Shown: in pieces, positions 10,664 through 18,819 of the stretch
How positions within the stretch are numbered: position 1 is the first letter of the stretch
How the letters are laid out: each line of letters starts with the position of its first letter
From: Gluconobacter roseus NBRC 3990
GTDB taxonomy: Bacteria; Pseudomonadota; Alphaproteobacteria; Acetobacterales; Acetobacteraceae
NCBI RefSeq assembly: GCF_006538885.1
Contig: NZ_BJLY01000001.1
Coordinates: 496,001 to 560,000 of the forward strand
Direction of reading: 5' to 3'
Length of the DNA: 64,000 nt
Position numbers and translations under genes: made by a program
The notes under the pieces: model-generated
The model's input: the letters and a program-made list of their open reading frames with translations, nothing else
The model's database searches: none
Told to the model about the DNA's origin: nothing

Positions 10664-11443
10664 ATGAACAACGAAGAACGCGATCTGATCGCCCGTTTCG
10701 TCGCCCGTGTCGGGGGAGGGCCGCAGGTCACGGGGCCTGGACAGCCACCGGCCGCGCCCCTGCCGCCGATCGACCCTGAAGCGGACCGCTTCATCGCCGA
10801 GAACTTCCAGAAATATCCGGAAGCCCGCTACCGCGTCACGCAGATGGCCGTGGTGCAGGAAGCCGCGCTCGCGCAGGCTCAGAACCGCATCCGCCAACTC
10901 GAGTTCCAGCTCCAGCAGGCCCAGCAGCAGCTCGCGCAGGCGCAGCAGTCGGGCGGCTCCAAGCCGGGACTGTTCGGTGGCCTGTTTGGTGGTGGCGGCA
11001 ACCGTCCGCAGCAGTCGGCACCGCCGCCGGGCTGGGGCTCGCAGGCTGCTCCGCCACCGAACTTCATGCCGCAGCAGCAATATGCCTATCCGCCGGGTTA
11101 TCAGCCGGGCATGTTCCAGCGCGGCGGCTCGGGCTTCCTTGGCTCGGCCCTGACGACGGCCGCAGGTGTGGCTGGTGGCATGATGGCCGCCAACGCGCTT
11201 GAAGGCCTGTTCTCCGATCATCACGGTGCTGGTGGAGATGCTGCCGGTGGCTGGGGTGCGGGTGGCGACACCATCATCAACAACTATGGCGGTGACGCCT
11301 CGGCCTCCGATCCGTTCGGTGGCGCCGGGACCGATGCTGGCAGCTTCTCCGATTCTGATTTCGGCGGCGGTGGTGATGTCGGCGGCGGCGGAGATTTCGG
11401 TGGTGGCGACGGCGGCGGTGGCGGATTCGACGACATGTTCTGA
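10664..11443 (+). CDS. DUF2076 domain-containing protein
   Basis: The 259-residue protein begins [17 protein letters not shown] and continues with a helical, Gln-rich coiled segment at about residues 60-95. A Pro/Gln-rich stretch, a short Gly/Ala hydrophobic segment near 165-185 and a long Gly/Asp-rich tail ending GGGFDDMF follow. This layout matches the DUF2076 family, whose function is not established. The ATG at 10664 lies 9 nt after GGAAGG; ATGs at 10655 and 10658 are too close to that site. It diverges from glyQ and ends before a strong terminator. Confidence 0.85.
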   Translation: MNNEERDLIARFVARVGGGPQVTGPGQPPAAPLPPIDPEADRFIAENFQKYPEARYRVTQMAVVQEAALAQAQNRIRQLEFQLQQAQQQLAQAQQSGGSKPGLFGGLFGGGGNRPQQSAPPPGWGSQAAPPPNFMPQQQYAYPPGYQPGMFQRGGSGFLGSALTTAAGVAGGMMAANALEGLFSDHHGAGGDAAGGWGAGGDTIINNYGGDASASDPFGGAGTDAGSFSDSDFGGGGDVGGGGDFGGGDGGGGGFDDMF

Positions 11444-11471
11444 TCCCGCCTTCATCAGGCAGGCACCATTC

Positions 11472-11507
11472 AAGCCCGTCCGGACCATGTGTCCGGGCGG
11501 GCTTTTT
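11472..11507 (+). terminator. Rho-independent terminator after the DUF2076 gene
   Basis: A 14-bp stem (AAGCCCGTCCGGAC paired with GTCCGGGCGGGCTT, one G-U pair) with a 5-nt loop is followed by a T run. Confidence 0.85.
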
Positions 11508-11586
11508 GATGTTTGCCAACCCGGCGCCCTATGCTGCGTTCGCTTTTATGACTGTTCCCAATTCCCCAGCCGGGAGGCCATATCCG

Positions 11587-13170
11587 ATGCCCCAATCCAC
11601 CCCGAACGCTGATTTCCGCGACCTTTCCGCTTTCGACGCGCTCGAAGATGGGAAGATCATGCCTTTTTCCCTGGATGGAACACCGGTGGTCGTCATCCGG
11701 GATGGCGACAGCGTGCATGCCTTTGCTGGCAAATGCCCGCACAAGGAAGCGCCGCTGGAACAGGGAGCGTTCTGCCGGACGGAGAAGGGGAGCGTTCTGG
11801 TCTGCCCCTGGCACAAGGCCGTTTTCGATGCGGTGGATGGCAGTCTGGTTGAGCCGCTGGCGCTCGATCCCCTGCCGCAATATCCCGTTCAGGTTGTTGA
11901 TGGCCGTGTGCTGGTCGGGCTCAGGCCGATGCAGCGTGAGGCACCGGAAAAGCGGCAGGAAAACGAGAGCGTCCTGCTCCTCGGCGCCGGGGCTGCGGCT
12001 GTCAGTGCGGCGGTGACGCTCCGGGCGGAAGGATTTGCCGGTACCATCACGATGGTGAGCGAGGAAAAGGATCTTCCCTATGACCGCACGGCCCTGAGCA
12101 AGACCGTTCTCGTCAGCGAATCCGAAAAGGCCCATGCACCGCCGGTGCGCGACGAGGAGTTCTACAGTGAACGCGGCATTACCCGTGTCCGCGGCCATGT
12201 AGCGCAGTTCGATCCGCGGACGCGCAAGGCTAAATTACAGGACGGGACGGAACTGACGGCCGACCATGTCCTGATCGCCACGGGCGCTGTCACTAGAAAG
12301 CCGGATATTCCGGGCGTGGACATGAAGGGCGTCTATACGCTGCACCGGGAAGCAGATGCCGAACGCATTGCTGCCATTCTGGACCCCAATCTGGCCGTCA
12401 CGATCGTGGGCTCGGGCTTCATCGGGCTTGAAGCGGCGTCCTCCCTGCGCCAGCGCGGTGTCGGGGTGACGATCATTTCCGATACTGAAATCCCGATGGA
12501 AAAGCAGTTCGGCCGTGAAATCGGCATCCGTCTGCGCCAGTTGCATGAAGAAAACGGCGTGGCGTTCGTTTCGGATGCGCGGGTCACGAAAATCTATGCC
12601 GATGACGGCAAGGACGGAACGGCGTCCGGTGTGGAACTGGATGACGGGACGCGCCTGCCTGCCGCATTTGTGCTTCTGGGCGTCGGTGTCACCCCGGCCA
12701 CGGATTACGTCTCAGGTCTGGAGCGCGATAAGAGCGGTGCGATTGTTGTGAATTCCCAGATGCGCGTGACCAGAGACGGCGATACGGGCGGTTATCCGGG
12801 CGTGTATGCGGCCGGGGACGCTTCCGCCGTCTTTCATGATGGCGCCCCGCGGCGAATCGAGCACTGGCGCCATGCCGAAGTGCAGGGGAGGATCGCGGCC
12901 CTCGCCATGATGGGACACGATACGCCCAATGTGCCGATGCCGTGGTTCTGGACGCAGCAGTTCGGCAAGAAGATCGAGCTTCTGGGCTGGGGCGAAAACT
13001 TCGATAACGTGGCGCTGGAAGGCGATATCCGCGGTTTCAAGTTCCTTGCCACCTACATCAAGGATGGCAGCCCCATCGCACTGGCCGGGGCCGGGCATGC
13101 CGCTGATATGGCGCGGGCTGCGGTCGATTTCGATGGTTTCCTGAAGGAAAAGGCCGGAAGCGGCCTCTGA
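11587..13170 (+). CDS. Rieske domain / FAD-dependent pyridine nucleotide-disulfide oxidoreductase fusion
   Basis: The 527-residue protein joins an N-terminal Rieske [2Fe-2S] domain to an AIF/ferredoxin-reductase-like flavoprotein. The cluster ligands appear as C50-P-H52 and C73-P-W-H76. A first dinucleotide motif (LLLGAGAAAVSAAV) follows near residue 130, and a second (IVGSGFIGLEAA) near 275. AAGDASAVF is the FAD-contacting region, and the C-terminus has the extra domain of AIF-like reductases. The ATG at 11587 has GGGAGG 9 nt upstream. The partner protein and substrate cannot be told from sequence; NAD(P)H-linked electron transfer is the family role. Confidence 0.88.
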   Translation: MPQSTPNADFRDLSAFDALEDGKIMPFSLDGTPVVVIRDGDSVHAFAGKCPHKEAPLEQGAFCRTEKGSVLVCPWHKAVFDAVDGSLVEPLALDPLPQYPVQVVDGRVLVGLRPMQREAPEKRQENESVLLLGAGAAAVSAAVTLRAEGFAGTITMVSEEKDLPYDRTALSKTVLVSESEKAHAPPVRDEEFYSERGITRVRGHVAQFDPRTRKAKLQDGTELTADHVLIATGAVTRKPDIPGVDMKGVYTLHREADAERIAAILDPNLAVTIVGSGFIGLEAASSLRQRGVGVTIISDTEIPMEKQFGREIGIRLRQLHEENGVAFVSDARVTKIYADDGKDGTASGVELDDGTRLPAAFVLLGVGVTPATDYVSGLERDKSGAIVVNSQMRVTRDGDTGGYPGVYAAGDASAVFHDGAPRRIEHWRHAEVQGRIAALAMMGHDTPNVPMPWFWTQQFGKKIELLGWGENFDNVALEGDIRGFKFLATYIKDGSPIALAGAGHAADMARAAVDFDGFLKEKAGSGL

Positions 13171-13183
13171 AGTCGCAGAAAAC

Positions 13184-13212
13184 TTGACATGAGAGGGCCG
13201 TCCCGGCTTCCT
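13184..13212 (+). promoter_or_regulatory. Candidate sigma-70 promoter for aspS
   Basis: A consensus TTGACA (13184-13189) is followed after 17 bp by CTTCCT, a poor -10. It is placed between the oxidoreductase stop and the aspS start. The weak -10 keeps confidence low. Confidence 0.35.
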
Positions 13213-13251
13213 GCGCCCACTTATCCGCACAGGACGTTGAAGAGGCCCGAC

Positions 13252-15048
13252 ATGCATCCATACCGCACCCATGACTGTAGCGCCCTGCGCGAGGAAAACG
13301 CCGGGCAGATTGTCCGCCTTTCCGGCTGGGTGCACAGCAAGCGCGATCATGGCGGCCTGCTGTTCATCGACCTGCGCGACCATTACGGCGTAACGCAGAT
13401 CGTCATTCCCGCTGGTACGGACCTGCTGGAAAAGGCCGAGCGCCTGCGCGTCGAGAGCGTCATCACTGTGACTGGCAAGGTCGTGGTGCGTCATGGCTCG
13501 CAGCGCAACCCGAACCTGCCGACCGGTGACGTCGAAGTCCTGGCTGATGCCCTTGAGGTTCGCTCCAGCGCCGAAGTCCTGCCGTTCCAGGTGGCGGGCA
13601 ACGAGAACTATCCCGAAGACCTGCGCCTGAAGTACCGCTACATCGACCTGCGCCGTGACAAGATGCACCAGAACATCATGCTCCGCAGCAAGGTCATCAC
13701 GAGCCTGCGCCAGCGCATGATCGAGCAGGGCTTCACCGAGTTCCAGACCCCGATCCTGACGGCTTCGTCCCCTGAAGGTGCGCGCGACTTCCTCGTCCCG
13801 GCGCGTCTGCATCCGGGCAAATTCTACGCCTTGCCGCAGGCTCCGCAGCAGTTCAAGCAGCTCGCCATGGTCGCCGGGTTCGACCGTTACTTCCAGATCG
13901 CACCCTGCTTCCGTGACGAAGCCTCCCGCGCCGATCGCAGCCCGGGCGAATTCTATCAGCTCGATTTCGAGATGTCCTTCGTCACGCAGGAAGACGTCTT
14001 CACCGTGCTCGAACCCGTCCTTGCCGGCGTGTTCAACGAATTCACGCCCGAAGGCTGGAAGATCACGGATGGTGCATTCCCGCGTATTCCCTATGCCGAC
14101 GCTATGCGTGACTACGGCTCCGACAAGCCGGACCTGCGTAATCCGCTGATCATTAAGGACGTTACGGATGCCTTCCGCGATTCCGGTTTCGGTCTGTTCG
14201 CCAAGATCGCAGCCTCCGGTGGCCAGATCCGTGCCATCCCGGCTCCGGCTGCGGGTGATCGTCCGCGTGGCTTCTTTGACAAGCTGAACAGCTGGGCGCG
14301 TGAAAACGGTGCCGGCGGTCTGGGTTACATCATCTTCGAGGAAGAGGGCGGCAAGGGCCCGATCGCCAAGAACCTCGAAGCCGATCGCGTCGAGAGCATC
14401 CGTGAAATCTGCGGTCTCAAGGCCGGTGATGCCGTGTTCTTCGCCGCAGGCAAGGGCGATGAAGTCGCCAAGTTCTCCGGCGTGGTGCGCACCAAGGTCG
14501 CAACCGAGCTGGACCTGATCGAGAAGAACGCCTTCCGCTTCTGCTGGGTCGTGGACTTCCCGATGTACGAGCTAAACGAGGAAACCGGGAAGGTCGACTT
14601 CTCGCACAACCCGTTCTCCATGCCGCAGGGTGGCCTTGAAGCGCTGAACACACAGGATCCGCTGACGATCAACGCCTATCAGTACGACATCGTCTGCAAC
14701 GGCGTGGAACTGTCCTCGGGCGCTATCCGGAACCATCTGCCAGAGGTCATGCTGCGTGCCTTCGAGATCGCAGGCTACGGCCCCGAGGTCGTGGAGGAGC
14801 GTTTCGGCGGCATGCTGAACGCCTTCCGTTACGGTGCCCCGCCGCATGGTGGTGCAGCGCCGGGCGTGGACCGTATCGTGATGCTGCTGGCCGATGAGCC
14901 GAACATTCGCGAAGTCATTCTCTTCCCGCTCAATCAGAGCGGCGAGGACCTGATGATGGAAGCGCCGGCCCCGGTCGAACCGGCCCGTCTGAAGGAACTG
15001 CATCTGGCTCTGGACCTGCCGAAGCCCAAGCCGACCGCCAGCAAGTAA
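13252..15048 (+). CDS. aspS: Aspartyl-tRNA synthetase
   Basis: Class II synthetase that activates aspartate and charges tRNA(Asp), probably also tRNA(Asn) where asparagine is made by transamidation (inference). From the ATG at 13252 it has 598 residues: an OB-fold anticodon domain at about 20-105 ([19 protein letters not shown]), a catalytic domain with motif 2 [10 protein letters not shown], the bacterial GAD insertion at about 280-420, and motif 3 [13 protein letters not shown]. An upstream in-frame ATG at 13189 adds 21 non-conserved residues and is rejected. GAAGAGG precedes the chosen start. Confidence 0.97.
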   Translation: MHPYRTHDCSALREENAGQIVRLSGWVHSKRDHGGLLFIDLRDHYGVTQIVIPAGTDLLEKAERLRVESVITVTGKVVVRHGSQRNPNLPTGDVEVLADALEVRSSAEVLPFQVAGNENYPEDLRLKYRYIDLRRDKMHQNIMLRSKVITSLRQRMIEQGFTEFQTPILTASSPEGARDFLVPARLHPGKFYALPQAPQQFKQLAMVAGFDRYFQIAPCFRDEASRADRSPGEFYQLDFEMSFVTQEDVFTVLEPVLAGVFNEFTPEGWKITDGAFPRIPYADAMRDYGSDKPDLRNPLIIKDVTDAFRDSGFGLFAKIAASGGQIRAIPAPAAGDRPRGFFDKLNSWARENGAGGLGYIIFEEEGGKGPIAKNLEADRVESIREICGLKAGDAVFFAAGKGDEVAKFSGVVRTKVATELDLIEKNAFRFCWVVDFPMYELNEETGKVDFSHNPFSMPQGGLEALNTQDPLTINAYQYDIVCNGVELSSGAIRNHLPEVMLRAFEIAGYGPEVVEERFGGMLNAFRYGAPPHGGAAPGVDRIVMLLADEPNIREVILFPLNQSGEDLMMEAPAPVEPARLKELHLALDLPKPKPTASK

Positions 15049-15069
15049 GATCTTTCATTTCCCTGTCAG

Positions 15070-15106
15070 ACCGGCGTCTTCAATTCCGAAGACGCCGGTT
15101 TTTTTT
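15070..15106 (+). terminator. Rho-independent terminator after aspS
   Basis: A perfect 12-bp stem, ACCGGCGTCTTC with GAAGACGCCGGT, a 6-nt loop and a run of eight T. Confidence 0.93.
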
Positions 15107-15177
15107 GTCGGGCACTGAAACACTTCGTCATTCCTGCGTTGTGAGGGAAAGCTCTCTAGCAAGCGGGTAGACCCATC

Positions 15178-15741
15178 ATGGCCGAAGATACGAAAAACGC
15201 CTTCCTGACAGACGTCCAGACGCTGCGTGAAAACGCAAAGAAGTCTCTGGACGATGGCGCTGTAACCCCCACCTACAAAGGCGACGTCAAGAAGACGATC
15301 GACATTCTGCAGGCCGTTGTTGCGACCGAACTGGTCTGCGTCCTGCGCTACACGATGCACGCGATTTCCGTTGAAGGCCTGACCAGCGAAAGCGTTGGCA
15401 ATGAGTTCAACGAACACGCAGCTTCCGAGCGCAAACACATGCTGGCCGCTGCCAACCGTATCGACCAGCTTGGCGGCGTGCCGAACTTCAACCCCGAAGG
15501 TCTAGCCACGCGTTCCGCCACTGAATACGGCAATGGTGGCAATCTCGTTGAGATGGTGAAGCAGGACCTGATCGCCGAGCGCGTTGTGATCGAGCATTAT
15601 CAGGAACTGATCCGCTATTTCGGCGACAACGATCCCACGACCCGCATCATGCTCGAAGGCTTTCTGGCCGACGAGGAAGATCACGCCACCGACCTGCACG
15701 ACCTGCTGGTCGCTCACGAAGGCAAGCCTTTCCTGAACTGA
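15178..15741 (+). CDS. Ferritin-like (bacterioferritin/Dps-type) four-helix protein
   Basis: The 187-residue soluble helical protein carries di-iron-type motifs: E in VVATELVCVLRY, EHAASERKHM (ExxxxxxH-like), ERVVIEHYQEL, and EEDHATDL near the C-terminus. The spacing fits a four-helix bundle of the ferritin superfamily, with roles in iron storage or oxidative protection. It differs from textbook bacterioferritin in its longer N-terminus (about 45 residues before helix A), and no haem-binding Met can be assigned. It is monocistronic, flanked by terminators on both sides. Confidence 0.82.
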   Translation: MAEDTKNAFLTDVQTLRENAKKSLDDGAVTPTYKGDVKKTIDILQAVVATELVCVLRYTMHAISVEGLTSESVGNEFNEHAASERKHMLAAANRIDQLGGVPNFNPEGLATRSATEYGNGGNLVEMVKQDLIAERVVIEHYQELIRYFGDNDPTTRIMLEGFLADEEDHATDLHDLLVAHEGKPFLN

Positions 15742-15762
15742 TCCGGCTTAATCGGGCATTTT

Positions 15763-15801
15763 AAAAGGGGCGCTTCCTGCCACGGGAAGCGCTCCTTTTT
15801 T
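15763..15801 (+). terminator. Rho-independent terminator after the ferritin-like gene
   Basis: AGGGGCGCTTCC pairs with GGAAGCGCTCCT (one G-U), followed by a run of T. Confidence 0.9.
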
Positions 15802-15940
15802 ATGCTCACGCCCAGAACGCTGAGACCGGAAACATAAAATCATGCACTGCCCGGATTCCGCCACAGATGCGCCGCAGCTGCGCCAATAGAATCGGGCCAT
15901 CATCTTTCCGTGACAATGCGTCATGGAAAGGAGAGCATTA

Positions 15941-16213
15941 ATGCTGAAACATCTGTCAGGGATCTTGGCTGTTTCCGCCCTGTTTGCAGGTACGATGGCG
16001 ATTGCGCCAATGACGGGAACAGCCCATGCACAGTTCGTGCCCTATAGCGGCCCCTACCGCCAGCCACCCCCGCCACCTCATGTCCTGCCCGAGCCCATCC
16101 CGCCTCATGGAGGCGACATGCGCTGGGTTCCGGGGCACTGGCGCTGGAGCGGAAACGGCTATCAGTGGCAACCCGGCCATCTGACGCGAAGACCCGGTCT
16201 GCGTCATGCCTGA
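15941..16213 (+). CDS. Small secreted Pro/Trp-rich protein (YXWGXW-like)
   Basis: The ATG at 15941 follows an AAGGAGA ribosome-binding site and gives 90 residues. The first 30 or so form a signal peptide ending near THAQF (cleavage after AHA is likely). The mature part has a proline stretch (RQPPPPPH) and an aromatic pattern WVPGHWRWSGNGYQW. This resembles short exported proteins with YXWGXW-type repeats, common in alpha- and betaproteobacteria and of unknown function. An ATG at 15923 lacks the ribosome-binding site. Confidence 0.75.
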   Translation: MLKHLSGILAVSALFAGTMAIAPMTGTAHAQFVPYSGPYRQPPPPPHVLPEPIPPHGGDMRWVPGHWRWSGNGYQWQPGHLTRRPGLRHA

Positions 16214-16220
16214 CCGGGCG

Positions 16221-16249
16221 AGGGGCCGGGAAATGCTCCCGGCCCCTTT
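16221..16249 (+). terminator. Terminator hairpin between the small secreted protein gene and xth
   Basis: Perfect stem GGGGCCGGGA / TCCCGGCCCC with a 5-nt loop and a short TTT tail. It lies between convergent genes and may serve both strands, though the T run is short. Confidence 0.6.
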
Positions 16250-16253
16250 GGTC

Positions 16254-17030
16254 TCAGACCGTGACGAGAACCGGAACGTGATCGGAGGCCTTTTCCTTGG
16301 CCCGCTCGTCCTTGTCGATCTCAAAGGATTTCAGCCGCTCCGTCAGGCGCGGGGAGAGCAGCGCATGGTCGATCCGCAGCCCCGAGTTCCGGTGGAAAGC
16401 CGCCGCCTGATAGTCCCAGAACGTGTAATACCGCCCCGTGGGATACAGGGCCCGCAGCGCATCCGTCAGCCCCATCCATTCCAGACGCCGGAAGGCTGCG
16501 CGGCTTTCGGGACGGATCAGCGCATCATCCGGCGGCAGGCTGGTTGAGGCTAGGTCCTCGCTCGTCGGGCAGACATTGAAGTCCCCGATGAACGCGAACG
16601 GCTTTTCCGCATCAAGCAGAACTCGCGCCCGCGCCGCCAGCGCGTCAAAGAAGGCGAGCTTGGTCGCGTAACCGTCTTCGCCGCCGGAATTGCCGTTGGG
16701 CAGATAGAGATTGCCGATCGTAATGCCGTCGATTTCCGTCTCGATATAGCGGGCAGACGGATGCTCAAATCCCGGCAGCGTATGATGCGTGACGGTGAAA
16801 GGCCGCCGCCCGATGAGCGCCACGCCGTTATAGGCTTTCTGCCCCGAAGTCGCGACATGCAGCCCGGTTTCCGCGAACACCGCCGGGAACTGGCTGTCCT
16901 CGCATTTGATTTCCTGAAGGCACAGCAGGTCACATTCCGGATGGCGCTCCAGCCAGTCCTGAACATGATGGGCGCGGGCGCGGATGGAATTGATGTTCCA
17001 GCTTGCGAAGGTGAACGGCGTGGCATTCAT
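16254..17030 (-). CDS. xth: Exodeoxyribonuclease III
   Basis: Endonuclease/exonuclease/phosphatase-fold AP endonuclease and 3'-5' exonuclease of base excision repair. The 258-residue product starts MNATPFTFASWNINSIRAR, and shows LQEIKCED (metal-binding Glu), IGDFN, RIDHAL and the terminal SDHVPV with the catalytic His. A start 17 codons upstream would overlap the end of erpA and adds no conserved sequence. It follows erpA by 4 nt, so the two are co-transcribed. Confidence 0.94.
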   Translation of the reverse strand: MNATPFTFASWNINSIRARAHHVQDWLERHPECDLLCLQEIKCEDSQFPAVFAETGLHVATSGQKAYNGVALIGRRPFTVTHHTLPGFEHPSARYIETEIDGITIGNLYLPNGNSGGEDGYATKLAFFDALAARARVLLDAEKPFAFIGDFNVCPTSEDLASTSLPPDDALIRPESRAAFRRLEWMGLTDALRALYPTGRYYTFWDYQAAAFHRNSGLRIDHALLSPRLTERLKSFEIDKDERAKEKASDHVPVLVTV

Positions 17031-17034
17031 CGGA

Positions 17035-17379
17035 TCAGGCCAGCGAGAAACTGGTGCCGCAGCCACAGGACGAGGCGGCATTGGGGTTCGTGACCGTGAA
17101 ATGCGCCCCCATCAGCTTGTCCACGAATTCCAGCTCGGCGTTTTCCAGCAGATCCAGGCTGGTCGTATCGACAAACACCTTCGCGCCATCGCGCTCGATG
17201 ACGACATCATCCGTCGCCTGATCCCGCTCCAGCCGGAACTGGTACTGAAACCCGTTGCATCCGCCGGCCAGAACCGCAACGCGCAGCGCAAGCCCTTCCG
17301 GCTCGGGCTGGGCGGCGATGATGTCCTTGATGCGGGCGGCGGCGCTGGCGGAAATGCTGAAAGGCACGGTGTCGGACAT
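17035..17379 (-). CDS. erpA: Iron-sulfur cluster insertion protein ErpA/IscA (HesB family)
   Basis: A-type carrier that passes Fe-S clusters to apoproteins. The ATG at 17379 gives 114 residues with the three conserved cysteines in GGCNGFQYQF and SSCGCGTSF. Upstream in-frame sequence from 17496 is not conserved and crosses the promoter. The N-terminal MSDTVPFSISASAAARIKDI is typical. ErpA fits slightly better than IscA because no isc genes adjoin it, but the two cannot be separated safely here. Confidence 0.93.
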   Translation of the reverse strand: MSDTVPFSISASAAARIKDIIAAQPEPEGLALRVAVLAGGCNGFQYQFRLERDQATDDVVIERDGAKVFVDTTSLDLLENAELEFVDKLMGAHFTVTNPNAASSCGCGTSFSLA

Positions 17380-17449
17380 GGGCGTGTGTTCCCGGACTCT
17401 GAAAAGGCGGCTGGACCCCGTGAGGCCCAGCAAGACGGCTGCGGTCCTG

Positions 17450-17479
17450 ATTATATGGTCAGAGACGCCCGAAGGGCAA
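17450..17479 (-). promoter_or_regulatory. Promoter for erpA-xth
   Basis: On the minus strand, TTGCCC (17474-17479) and a perfect TATAAT (17450-17455) are 18 bp apart, about 70 nt upstream of the erpA start. Confidence 0.6.
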
Positions 17480-17490
17480 AGGCTCCGTGG

Positions 17491-17518
17491 TTGCACGCAC
17501 GCCGGGCTGGCGTAGAAT
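17491..17518 (+). promoter_or_regulatory. Promoter for dgt-argS
   Basis: TTGCAC (17491-17496) and TAGAAT (17513-17518) with a 16-bp spacer lie 95 nt upstream of dgt. It is divergent from the erpA promoter, with only 11 bp between the two -35 boxes. Confidence 0.6.
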
Positions 17519-17612
17519 GAAACTGTGATCCGGCCGGAAACGGCGCTCTACCGGCCATAAGGCTTCGGGGCAGGGTTCACAGCCAGACGGCTCACACACA
17601 GGACATGTCTTG

Positions 17613-18776
17613 ATGGTAGCGATCTACGCGGTACAGGACTCCGGCTCCCGGGGACGGCTTTATCCCGAAGTGGAAAGCCCCGTCCGCTCCCCCTGGCAGC
17701 GGGACCGTGACCGCGTGCTGCACTCGGCCGGGTTCCGTACTCTGCAATACAAGACGCAGGTCTTCATCAACCATGAAGGCGATTTCTTTCGCACGCGCCT
17801 GACGCATTCGCTCGAAGTCGCGCAGATTGCCCGCTCCATTGCCCGCAGTCTGGACCTGAACGAGGACCTGACAGAAACCGTCTCGCTCGCCCATGACCTC
17901 GGCCATACGCCGTTCGGCCATGCCGGAGAGGACGCGCTCGCGCTGGCCATGAAGGACTGGGGCGGTTTCGACCACAACACCCAGTCCCTGCGCCTCGTGA
18001 CCGCGCTTGAAGCCCGTTACCATGCCTTCGACGGTCTGAACCTGACCTGGGAGGCGCTGGAAGGGCTGGCCAAGCATAACGGTCCTGTCAAACGCCCCAC
18101 GCCCTATTTCGTGGAATACGACGCCAAGCACCATCTGGACCTGCAAAGCCACGCCTCGGCCGAAGCGCAGGTCGCGGCTATGTCGGATGATATCGCCTAT
18201 CATGGGCATGATCTCGATGATGGTCTGCGTGCCGGGCTGTTGTCCTTCGAAGACATCGAAGACCTGCCACTGGTCGGCGAGGCCCTGCGCCGGTCGCGCG
18301 ACATGGAGCGGCTGATCGGGCGCGAGGCGTCCGATCAGGCCCAGCGCGTGCGTCACGAAACCATCCGCGTCGTCATCAACCAGCTCGCGACCGACCTGAC
18401 GGATCAGACACGCCGGAACCTCGAAGCGCTCAACCCGCAATCGGCAGACGACATTCGCCATGCCGGATATCCGGTCGTGGCGTTCAGCCCGGAAATGCGC
18501 GAGGCCAACAAGGCGATCCGCAAGTTCCTCTATGCCCGCATGTACCGGCACTGGCGCGTCAACCGCATGGCGCGCAAGGCCAAGATCGCGGTCCGGGAAA
18601 TCTTCGACATTCTCTCCGAAGATCCCGGCCTTCTGCCCGATCCGCTGCGGGGCCGTGCGAAAGCCGCCGATGACGTGCAGCGCAGGCGTCTGGTGGCCGA
18701 TTATATTGCCGGAATGACCGATCGTTTCGCGATGGAAGAACATCGACGGTTGACGGACCTCTCCGTGCTGGGCTGA
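17613..18776 (+). CDS. dgt: Deoxyguanosinetriphosphate triphosphohydrolase-like protein
   Basis: HD-superfamily dNTP triphosphohydrolase that releases deoxynucleosides and tripolyphosphate, helping to set dNTP pools. Of 387 residues, the metal-binding motif appears as RTRLTHSLEVAQIA, then AHDLGHTPFGHAG (the HD pair), and later a distal Asp in AMSDDIAYHGHDLDD. The length suits the type-2 dGTPase-like family. The ATG at 17613 has AGGA about 10 nt upstream; a TTG one codon earlier is an alternative. It opens a long plus-strand gene run ending after serS. Confidence 0.93.
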   Translation: MVAIYAVQDSGSRGRLYPEVESPVRSPWQRDRDRVLHSAGFRTLQYKTQVFINHEGDFFRTRLTHSLEVAQIARSIARSLDLNEDLTETVSLAHDLGHTPFGHAGEDALALAMKDWGGFDHNTQSLRLVTALEARYHAFDGLNLTWEALEGLAKHNGPVKRPTPYFVEYDAKHHLDLQSHASAEAQVAAMSDDIAYHGHDLDDGLRAGLLSFEDIEDLPLVGEALRRSRDMERLIGREASDQAQRVRHETIRVVINQLATDLTDQTRRNLEALNPQSADDIRHAGYPVVAFSPEMREANKAIRKFLYARMYRHWRVNRMARKAKIAVREIFDILSEDPGLLPDPLRGRAKAADDVQRRRLVADYIAGMTDRFAMEEHRRLTDLSVLG

Positions 18777-18819
18777 TAGAGCCTCTGATCTGAAGACGCG
18801 TTACAGGAATCGAGCTGAA

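Noticed and set aside
12712-13812. 366-codon minus-strand open frame over the oxidoreductase and aspS
   Set aside because: It spans two well-supported plus-strand genes and the promoter between them; no motifs.
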